From Candidatus Zambryskibacteria bacterium RIFCSPHIGHO2_02_FULL_43_14 (lineage in GTDB: Bacteria > Patescibacteriota > Minisyncoccia > Phycocordibacterales > Zambryskibacteraceae), in contig MHVR01000004.1 of NCBI GenBank assembly GCA_001825315.1, forward strand, positions 12,469 to 52,176: 39,708 nucleotides of DNA. Reading direction: 5' to 3'. Made by a program: the position numbers and the translations under genes. Below the pieces are notes generated by a model. The model worked only from the letters and a program-made list of their open reading frames with translations. It had not been told where the DNA came from and searched no databases. Each line of letters opens with the position of its first letter. Within the stretch, counting starts at the first letter, position 1. Of the stretch, positions 1 through 6,696 are shown in pieces.

Positions 1-1289
1 CTACCTTTCTCTGCCCTTGACCACTCGATACGGTTACCATGGCCGTTTTCAAACTGATTAAAACTTGATTCTATGTCATGGAGAATACTGGACGCTTCCG
101 CTTCGGTAGCGGCTGAGGTTACAACCCTGATATTAAGAGAAATGAGGGGACTCTTGAGTTTGCGAGTAAACTGTTCCAAAGATGTTTGATCGACTACTCC
201 AGCCCGTTTAACCTTTTCCTCTTTCTCTTTCTCGACTTTCTTCTGGCTCTTAAACATACCGAAGATTTCTTTGGCTACGAATGAACCGACTGACCGTTCA
301 ATTTCTTCCAAAGCGTCTCCGATTTTTTCTCCCTTTTTGATTTTTTCAATAGACTTTTCAGAAGCTTTAACGAGCTCATCTTGGCGCGCGCCAATAATAA
401 ACTGAACAGCTGCACCTTCGCCTTCTCGATCTATCTTCGAAAAGCTGTTGAGAATTGCTCCAAGAGGGTCGACGTCAAAAGTCTCATATGGTTTTAAAGG
501 ATAGAGAAAATGCTTCGATAATTTAGCATAAGAAGCGACAGAAGCTCCCGTATAATTAAAAATATTGTAGTCATCCTTATGTTCGTGGACATGGGCGTTT
601 GGAAAAATAGCGAGAATCTGTTTTTCAAACAACTCTTTACGTGCGGTGGGTATTGAAACATAAAAGATGAATTCGTCGCTACCGTTTGAATTAGCGATTT
701 CGACGGAGAACCAGCCGGGATCTTTTTTGTCCGCCGAAATGGAAAGCATGCCGGAATAAAATTGCTCCATGCCGGAGATGAGTTCCTTGAGCTGTTTATT
801 TTTTTCCTCTTCGGAAACTTCAGGTAAACTGACTTCAAAAAGAGTCATGTGAAGTGGTTTCCAGAGCTCACTTTTTTCTTTCAAATCGGAAATCGAATAT
901 CCTGAAGCAATAAATTGAACAAGAAAACGGTGGAAGTCGTCGAGGAGATGCGGATTGTTGAGTCTTTCAATAACCGTCATGGCATTTCTGATACCCTTTT
1001 TCTGAAGAATATCGATAAAAGGTTCCAGATCGCGATCATGGGTTTCTGGCGAGAGTTCGAGCACAATAGCTTCCACTTCTTTATCTTTGACGAGATACTC
1101 TGGATGGAGCACTTCCTGAGGTTTTGTCGTGACGTATTGCTTAACTGTTTCCTGGGTCGCCTGACGCGGGGTCATTTCTATACCACTTTCTTTAGCTTGT
1201 TCCGTCCGTAGAATGGTAGATTCGCGAAGACGAGTTAATTCTTCTTGCGGACTGGTAATCTGTGAGCCTTCAAGGCCGGTTTTTTCCAT
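1..1289 (-). CDS. Large protein of unknown function, N-terminal ~429 aa; continues past the window edge
   Basis: Open minus frame from ATG at 1289 (MEKTGLEGSQITSPQEELTRLRESTILRTEQAKESG...) with no stop to position 1; absent from the ORF track because it is unterminated. TATAAT lies 7 nt before the ATG. Confidence 0.8.
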   Translation of the reverse strand, partial: MEKTGLEGSQITSPQEELTRLRESTILRTEQAKESGIEMTPRQATQETVKQYVTTKPQEVLHPEYLVKDKEVEAIVLELSPETHDRDLEPFIDILQKKGIRNAMTVIERLNNPHLLDDFHRFLVQFIASGYSISDLKEKSELWKPLHMTLFEVSLPEVSEEEKNKQLKELISGMEQFYSGMLSISADKKDPGWFSVEIANSNGSDEFIFYVSIPTARKELFEKQILAIFPNAHVHEHKDDYNIFNYTGASVASYAKLSKHFLYPLKPYETFDVDPLGAILNSFSKIDREGEGAAVQFIIGARQDELVKASEKSIEKIKKGEKIGDALEEIERSVGSFVAKEIFGMFKSQKKVEKEKEEKVKRAGVVDQTSLEQFTRKLKSPLISLNIRVVTSAATEAEASSILHDIESSFNQFENGHGNRIEWSRAEKG

Positions 1290-1353
1290 ATGTCAAATTA
1301 TACATGATTTTGCGCTCACTTCCGACCAAGTTTCAATTTGTGGCCCATTATAC

Positions 1354-1382
1354 TGCCTGCCCGCCGAGCCCGGCAGGCGGGG
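1354..1382. repeat. GC-rich inverted repeat, intergenic
   Basis: CCTGCCCGCCGAGCCCGGCAGGCGGGG: CCCGCC...GGCGGG arms in an otherwise AT-rich intergenic stretch. Confidence 0.6.
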
Positions 1383-1531
1383 ATTTCTAAACTCATAAAC
1401 TAGAGGGATTATATAAGAATCAGTCTTGTAGAATTAAGACCTCTAATTGTTGTATAAAGTCTATACCCTTTAAGTGTCGTTTTATAGTATTTAAAATTGA
1501 AAATTTCGGGAAACATTGAAGTTCACAGAGT

Positions 1532-1654
1532 TCACAAGTTCTTTATAAAATTCTTTAGCATACTTTTGAGTTGCTGGCGACCATAACCACTTTTCAAATA
1601 CTTTTCTCTCGCTCGTGCATCAGCATTATTCACAAATGCATAGACGTAATTCAT
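1532..1654 (-). pseudogene. C-terminal remnant of a GIY-YIG-type nuclease (40 codons)
   Basis: Translation MNYVYAFVNNADARAREKYLKSGYGRQQLKSMLKNFIKNL* resembles the C-terminal tail of small GIY-YIG proteins (..DAxxREKYLKSGxGRxxLK..); the catalytic GIY...YIG part is absent. Confidence 0.55.
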
Positions 1655-1665
1655 TTGGATTGATG

Positions 1666-1702
1666 AGGACGTCGAACGTCCTACATCGCGTTTAACGCGA
1701 TG
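1666..1702. repeat. Two consecutive perfect hairpins at the 3' side of tRNA-Glu
   Basis: AGGACGT-CGA-ACGTCCT (1666-1682) and CATCGCG-TTTAA-CGCGATG (1684-1702). Confidence 0.75.
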
Positions 1703-1772
1703 ACCCTACGGAGAATCGAACTCCGCTTCCAGCCTTGAGAAGGCTGTGTCCTAGCCGATAGACGATAGGGCC
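1701..1772 (-). tRNA. tRNA-Glu (anticodon CUC)
   Basis: Minus strand GGCCCTATCGTCTATCGGCTAGGACACAGCCTTCTCAAGGCTGGAAGCGGAGTTCGATTCTCCGTAGGGTCA: acceptor GGCCCTA/TAGGGTC, anticodon stem CAGCC/GGCTG with loop TTCTCAA, T-arm CGGAG-TTCGATT-CTCCG. CCA not encoded. Confidence 0.93.
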
Positions 1773-1881
1773 CTTCGACATTGCTCAGGGCAAGCCGTAA
1801 GAACAAGAATAATAGAAAATAGACGAGTAATCAAGAACGGATTTGTAGACAAAAATTATCCACAGTCAAGTGTTTTTGCTC

Positions 1882-1910
1882 TTGATTTAAAAAATGATAG
1901 GGGGTAATAT
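1882..1910 (+). promoter_or_regulatory. Promoter-like sequence for the downstream structured RNA
   Basis: TTGATT (1882-1887), 17 bp spacer, TAATAT (1905-1910). Confidence 0.45.
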
Positions 1911-1916
1911 GAGTGC

Positions 1917-2098
1917 GTGAGTTGAGGTTGGAACAGTTCGGTCGGGATGCGACATCGCTCCCAACTAGACATTCCACCCTCGACCCACGGTCGTTCTTTC
2001 CGCCATCGTTCTCGTAACGATGGCACCAGCTCCCGGATAGATGTCTATCCACCAGTTCCCAAAAAAGCGGCCCTCCACCTAGGTGGCGGGGCTTTTTT
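1917..2098 (+). ncRNA. Unassigned structured RNA (about 180 nt)
   Basis: Non-coding interval with helices GAGGTTGGAA/TTCCACCCTC (one mismatch), AGTT/AACT, GGGA(T)GCGA/TCGCTCCC, CGACC-CAC-GGTCG, GCCATCGTT-CTCGT-AACGATGGC, GGATAG-ATGT-CTATCC, ending at a strong terminator. Confidence 0.5.
2061..2098. terminator. Bidirectional Rho-independent terminator
   Basis: AAAAAAGCGGCCCTCCACCTAGGTGGCGGGGCTTTTTT; hairpin with A-tract on one side and T-tract on the other, between the plus-strand RNA and the minus-strand copper cluster. Confidence 0.85.
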
Positions 2099-2111
2099 CA
2101 TATAGATAATA

Positions 2112-2498
2112 CTACTGAAATTCTATCTCGAACGGATACATTCCCATACCGCACATGCCTTGAAGGGTTAGAACTTGCTGACTGCCGATTTCTATATCTG
2201 TCGTATCTGACTGTGGTAAAACCTTGTTTATACCCAAGCTCGGAATACGGACTGATGATGAACAGTCAAATGTGCCGTTTGTATTGAAACGTATAACTGT
2301 AGGAATACCAGCCTTGGCAATACTTCTTCGCGGTTGATATCCGCCCTTGGCTCGTATTTCTATTACCTGTTTACCATCGACAACGCTGACATTATTGGCC
2401 GGTATTGAGTCGGCTGGCGAGACACCTCCTCTGGCAAGTACCAAAGCGCTGCCTATTAGGACTATTGCCACGGTAATTGAAATAACAGTTGCTTTCAT
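2112..2498 (-). CDS. Cupredoxin-like secreted/membrane-anchored protein
   Basis: MKATVISITVAIVLIGSALVLARGG... N-terminal anchor and C-terminal LQGMCGMGMYPFEIEFQ cupredoxin-type metal-site motif. ORF-track start (2543) is upstream; the M at 2498 fits better. Confidence 0.75.
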   Translation of the reverse strand: MKATVISITVAIVLIGSALVLARGGVSPADSIPANNVSVVDGKQVIEIRAKGGYQPRRSIAKAGIPTVIRFNTNGTFDCSSSVRIPSLGINKVLPQSDTTDIEIGSQQVLTLQGMCGMGMYPFEIEFQ

Positions 2499-2511
2499 AA
2501 ATGGAATTATA

Positions 2512-3534
2512 TTAGAAATTAAACACCGGAGGCATGATGCCAATAATTACCATGCTATTGATGATGTTGAAGAGAGCGAACATAATCACGACGAGCCCGG
2601 CGGTTTTGAAGAAGATTCCCATCTTTGAACTCTGGTGAATACTGAATGAACTGAAGCTGATAAGCGCAAGTACAGGTAACGTGCCAAGGGCAAATGCCAG
2701 CATGGTTAATCCTCCTTGGAGGAAACTGCCGGTTGTGAGTGTGTATAACTGCATTGACTGGGTGAATCCGCACGGTAGGAAAAAAGTTGCCACGCCCACA
2801 AGAATTGGCGTGAATGTATGATTAAATTTCGACACTCCGCGCGCGTGCTTGGCAATGAATTTTGGCATCGACGGCTGGAACTTTTTCGCCCAATGAAATA
2901 CACCAAGCAGATTGATACCGAGAATAAGCATCACGATGCCGATAATCAAACTCAAGGCAAATGTTGCAGAGATATTTAAGGTAAAGGCTGAACCTATCGC
3001 ACCGATCACCCCGCCGAGAATGAAAAACGAGATAATGCGGCCGCTATGGAACATGAGCTGGGGTCTTACTTGGTCGCCCTCTTTGGCAAATGTTGCCGAC
3101 ATCGATAAGACTAAACTGCCAACCACTGCCATGCATGTCGAAAGCGATGCAATGATCCCAATTATGAATGCCGTGCTATAGGTGACATGATCAACATTTA
3201 CCAAGTTAACGATTCCCATTTTTTGGAGAAGCACGAACAAAACGGCAAAGGCCAGCGCTATCGGCAGTGCAATTTTGAAGTCGGACCATTTAGCTATATG
3301 TTTCTGTCTCTCGATAGAGAGCGTGTAGCCGTGCAGTTTTAGTACTTCGCTTAAGTCCCGTGCAACGTGTTCCGGCTCTTTGTCGCCAAAGTTGCCGGAT
3401 ACTTCAACATTAAGATGTTTAAGTGATGCTCTTACGTGAGAGATTTCTGATACATCGTTAAGTTCACTTTCTATCAGCACCACACACGCATGACAATGCA
3501 TACCGTTGACGTGGAATGTGTAGGTTTGTCGCAT
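2512..3534 (-). CDS. HMA domain fused to DsbD/TauE-like (UreH-like) transmembrane protein
   Basis: MRQTYTFHVNGMHCHACVVLIESEL (HMA CxxC) followed by a multi-TM domain containing FFLPCGFTQSMQLYTLTTGSFLQGGLTMLAFALGTLPVL. Confidence 0.85.
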   Translation of the reverse strand: MRQTYTFHVNGMHCHACVVLIESELNDVSEISHVRASLKHLNVEVSGNFGDKEPEHVARDLSEVLKLHGYTLSIERQKHIAKWSDFKIALPIALAFAVLFVLLQKMGIVNLVNVDHVTYSTAFIIGIIASLSTCMAVVGSLVLSMSATFAKEGDQVRPQLMFHSGRIISFFILGGVIGAIGSAFTLNISATFALSLIIGIVMLILGINLLGVFHWAKKFQPSMPKFIAKHARGVSKFNHTFTPILVGVATFFLPCGFTQSMQLYTLTTGSFLQGGLTMLAFALGTLPVLALISFSSFSIHQSSKMGIFFKTAGLVVIMFALFNIINSMVIIGIMPPVFNF

Positions 3535-3580
3535 TATTCCACCATACAACATTTTCACAACAATTCATAATTATTAATTT

Positions 3581-4513
3581 TTAAATTCCGCACCCGCCCT
3601 GCTGCCGCTGCGGCGCGACTGTTTCTCCAGTACTAACCCCGCAACCGCTTCCGCTTCTTTGCTGTTGCGGTTCTGTGACTTGAGCAGCAATCTTTGCATA
3701 TCCCTGCGCGCTTGAGTAATTCATGCCAAGCATTTCCTGCGGATCCACATCTTTCCATTCAACACCTTTTCCTTTCATGTAAGAAGCAATTGTAAGATAG
3801 GTATCCGGAAACCAGTACGAATTCACGGCTAGGGCCGTTTTCCACATCTCTTGTTCGCTTACTCCCTGCGATGCCATGAGTTCCAAGAGTCCAAGCATAG
3901 CCATTCCGTGATTGCAGTCCGGAAAGTGGGTGGAATTGCCGCAACATGGCCTGTATATACCCCTCGACACTTTATCTACAAGCACCTGTTGTTCGGCAGT
4001 CAAATCAAAGAATATATGACGGCTGTAATGATCCATGGCATTGCCTTCGGCGATTGTCCAACCGCCTGTCGAGGCAAAGTTCCCGGCGCCTCCATATTTT
4101 GGATCTGTCATTTCACCTTGTTCTAAGATTTTGTTTTTACTGGCGAGACCCAAAGCCCAGAACAAATTAAGAAGGTACCCGGCGTTATCTTCGGTAAGCG
4201 TAAGTTTCCCGTTGTCTGTTCCGGACAATAAGTTTTCGTATTCATCAGTAAATTGCCCTCGCCCTTGGTAAAGAGCTCTGAATTTTTCTCCATCAATGGC
4301 TCCGACACTGACAAGTTTCGATCCGAGATCACCCCATGTGACGGGTAAAACTACATGCGCTCTTGGCAGAACGGCCTCCTCAAGCGCCGAAACGTAAGCA
4401 TTTTGTACTGCCGCTGTTTTATTTGGAGAGTCTTGCGGACCATAGAATATAGCTCCAGAAAGCATGGTCCCTGCTATGATAATGGCTAACGGTATAAGAT
4501 TTTTGTTTTCCAT
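3581..4513 (-). CDS. Uncharacterised Cys-rich, membrane-anchored protein (310 aa) of the copper cluster
   Basis: N-terminal TM segment, motif RPCCGNSTHFPDCNHGMAMLGLLELMASQG, Cys-rich C-terminus GSGCGVSTGETVAPQRQQGGCGI. Confidence 0.85.
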   Translation of the reverse strand: MENKNLIPLAIIIAGTMLSGAIFYGPQDSPNKTAAVQNAYVSALEEAVLPRAHVVLPVTWGDLGSKLVSVGAIDGEKFRALYQGRGQFTDEYENLLSGTDNGKLTLTEDNAGYLLNLFWALGLASKNKILEQGEMTDPKYGGAGNFASTGGWTIAEGNAMDHYSRHIFFDLTAEQQVLVDKVSRGIYRPCCGNSTHFPDCNHGMAMLGLLELMASQGVSEQEMWKTALAVNSYWFPDTYLTIASYMKGKGVEWKDVDPQEMLGMNYSSAQGYAKIAAQVTEPQQQRSGSGCGVSTGETVAPQRQQGGCGI

Positions 4514-4523
4514 ATTTTAAGTT

Positions 4524-4898
4524 TTAGCAACATTGCTTCATCTGTTCTTCAAGCTCGTGTACATGTTCTTTACTATCACTACTATCACTATTATCTTTAT
4601 GAACGAAGAGCTTGTAGGCAATGATGAGCAATACGATTAATTCAATTAAGATGGTAATTTTGGTGAGATTGGTAATCAGCACAAACGCAGCCGGCATGCC
4701 GATTGCAATTGTCGTAATTTTCCATCGGAGCGAATGGCGTTGGTAAGCAATGCCCACCACACTGCCGCCCATGAGAAGCGCGATAGGAAGTTGCAAGACT
4801 TCAAACGGCACGAGATGCCACGCGACAAGAGCGCTCATAACAAGCCAAAGGCCGCTTATCGTTACGCAGACCCAGCAGATTTTTAAGTGAGTAGTCAT
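4524..4898 (-). CDS. Small multi-TM protein with C-terminal dicysteine
   Basis: 124 aa, several hydrophobic segments, ends HVHELEEQMKQCC; tightly packed between neighbouring cluster genes. Confidence 0.8.
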   Translation of the reverse strand: MTTHLKICWVCVTISGLWLVMSALVAWHLVPFEVLQLPIALLMGGSVVGIAYQRHSLRWKITTIAIGMPAAFVLITNLTKITILIELIVLLIIAYKLFVHKDNSDSSDSKEHVHELEEQMKQCC

Positions 4899-4909
4899 GG
4901 ATTAACAGA

Positions 4910-5689
4910 TTAGATGAATAATACGAGAATTCCCATAACAATCATGGCTATACCAGCCCACAACCGGACACTCTGGATTCTGGCTGTCTTCCATTCTTGC
5001 ATCTTGTCTACGACCAGCTTATCCGAGGTAATCCAGAGCACCGCCGCGAGGGGTATTATCAGAATGAGGTTGTAGAGGAAGAGATACCCAAATCCGGATA
5101 GATACGTCACTTGGTCTCTCAATAGTCCTATCACCATTAGATACGGACCGCCCATACAAGGGAACTGGCAGAGTCCTACCAAGAGCCCCAATCCGAATGC
5201 AGCGGGCAACGATACCTTCTCCATAAGCCTGCCCATCCACTTATGGGAGATAGCCGGTATCTTGAGTTTAATGGGGAAGTTCGGAAAGAATCTATTAAGG
5301 AGATTTAACAAACCGAATGTAATCAAGAGACCTGCTCCAAGCTTGCCCATGAAGTGCGGAGTGTTGAAGATGTGTAAGATTCTAAGGATTCCCAGTCCAA
5401 TTAGAAGATAAGCGGCAAATATTCCCGCAATGTAAGTGCCCCCAATCTGGATGATTTTCTTTCGGGTCATTTGCAGACCAAAAAGGAAAGCGACGGTTAT
5501 GAGGAGAATGGAGAATGAGCACGGGTGCACGCTATCGAGAATCGCCGCGATGAGCACGAGCGGTAGGAGCCATACACCCTGGTTACTTAAGTTCCAGATA
5601 AGTGGGGCGGTTACCGAGCTGTTTTTGAGTACTACAAGTCCGATAATGACGGCAACAACTACGGAAAGAATCGCTAGTATTCTTTTCAT
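4910..5689 (-). CDS. CcdA/DsbD-family cytochrome c biogenesis-type transmembrane thiol transporter
   Basis: DSVHPCSFSILLITVAFLFG and VGLCQFPCMGGPYLMVIGLL motifs in a multi-TM protein. Confidence 0.88.
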   Translation of the reverse strand: MKRILAILSVVVAVIIGLVVLKNSSVTAPLIWNLSNQGVWLLPLVLIAAILDSVHPCSFSILLITVAFLFGLQMTRKKIIQIGGTYIAGIFAAYLLIGLGILRILHIFNTPHFMGKLGAGLLITFGLLNLLNRFFPNFPIKLKIPAISHKWMGRLMEKVSLPAAFGLGLLVGLCQFPCMGGPYLMVIGLLRDQVTYLSGFGYLFLYNLILIIPLAAVLWITSDKLVVDKMQEWKTARIQSVRLWAGIAMIVMGILVLFI

Positions 5690-5694
5690 AGGAA

Positions 5695-6195
5695 CTATGG
5701 AGTCACTATCGCTCTTATCTCAAACTGAAGCGTGCTACCCGACGCATCAGTAAGATAAATAAACCGATCAATTGCCCCGACACCAGCCGGTCCGTGAGCA
5801 TTCGGGTCGTATACGACCCTTATATCCCGCGACTCTCCGGCCTTGATAGTTTCGTTGGCGGGTGGAACATAGTTCATACCCTCCATACCGAACGGCCCCT
5901 TTTTTCCGTTGGCACTTTCTATATACGCGCTAGTACACATGCATGAAGTACTGATCTTTTTCACGTAGATATCCTTGTCCGAGGAATTGGTGACTTTAAA
6001 CACGTGGTCAACCAGCCCATTCCTCATGGATATTGTTCCGAAATCATACAAGGTTTCTAATGCTTGAAGAGCGTTGGCAGAAAGATTTGAGTTTGGGTTT
6101 GCCGAAACTCTATTCTGGGCCGAGCGACCCCACCACACGAGCCCTGCAATTCCAAGAATGACAATGAGAATACTGACAATCGTTTTGCTTTTCAT
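5695..6195 (-). CDS. DUF1573-type exported protein
   Basis: Signal anchor, then LYDFGTISMRNGLVDHVFKVTNSSDKDIYVKKISTSCMCTSAY, typical of DUF1573. Confidence 0.8.
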   Translation of the reverse strand: MKSKTIVSILIVILGIAGLVWWGRSAQNRVSANPNSNLSANALQALETLYDFGTISMRNGLVDHVFKVTNSSDKDIYVKKISTSCMCTSAYIESANGKKGPFGMEGMNYVPPANETIKAGESRDIRVVYDPNAHGPAGVGAIDRFIYLTDASGSTLQFEIRAIVTP

Positions 6196-6278
6196 TTGAT
6201 TTAGTTAATAGCACTAATAATGGACCTGAATAGGAATGGAGATGGCACGAAAGAAAGCTTGACTTTCAAACGCGCTTG

Positions 6279-6680
6279 CTAGATTGAGGGGCTATGTTCG
6301 AAAAGTGATAACCAGGAGATAAGTCGGTACTTGGTTAAATTAAATTCAGATCTATATTCTCTAAGTCGCTCTGTAATAAACTGACTATATAAAAATAAGA
6401 ACTTGAAAAGATAGGCAAAGCCTATTAGAGAAACTGTAACCAAAAGGATTGCGAAAATGACGAATGTGTTTATTGGAACATTAAATAGTGATTGGATAGC
6501 TGAAACATGGTGCTCCATAATGTTTTCAATACTTGTTGGGCAAGGAGCATTTGACATCAGCGAAACTGCGCAGTTTGACTGCTGATGGCCCATACCGTGA
6601 TCCAATGCTGTTAAGCCAAAAACAGCAATGAAGAGAAGACCTATTATAAGGAACGAAGAGGTGGTTGCTTTCATGTTCAT
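6279..6680 (-). CDS. Small membrane protein with His/Cys-rich extracytoplasmic loop
   Basis: 133 aa: DHGMGHQQSNCAVSLMSNAPCPTSIENIMEHH between two TM segments; located next to copA. Confidence 0.72.
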   Translation of the reverse strand: MNMKATTSSFLIIGLLFIAVFGLTALDHGMGHQQSNCAVSLMSNAPCPTSIENIMEHHVSAIQSLFNVPINTFVIFAILLVTVSLIGFAYLFKFLFLYSQFITERLREYRSEFNLTKYRLISWLSLFEHSPSI

Positions 6681-6696
6681 GCGTATACTAGCATAT

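Noticed and set aside
494-1398. ORFs 494..838, 915..1211, 1213..1398
   Set aside because: Shadow ORFs overlapping the long open minus frame that starts at 1289, or its promoter region.
1831-2052. ORF-track minus-strand 73-aa ORF
   Set aside because: Runs through the structured RNA interval, no SD, no recognisable domain; antisense to the likely RNA.
1910-2100. T-box riboswitch on the minus strand (GAGGGTGGAA similarity to AGGGTGGNACCGCG)
   Set aside because: The motif does not continue as ACCGCG, there is no downstream aminoacyl-tRNA synthetase gene, and the promoter/terminator fit the plus strand.
3759-4332. Several ORFs overlapping the 310-aa Cys protein (e.g. 3851..4126, 4035..4271, 4123..4332)
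   Set aside because: Alternative-frame ORFs inside a better-supported, tightly packed operon gene.
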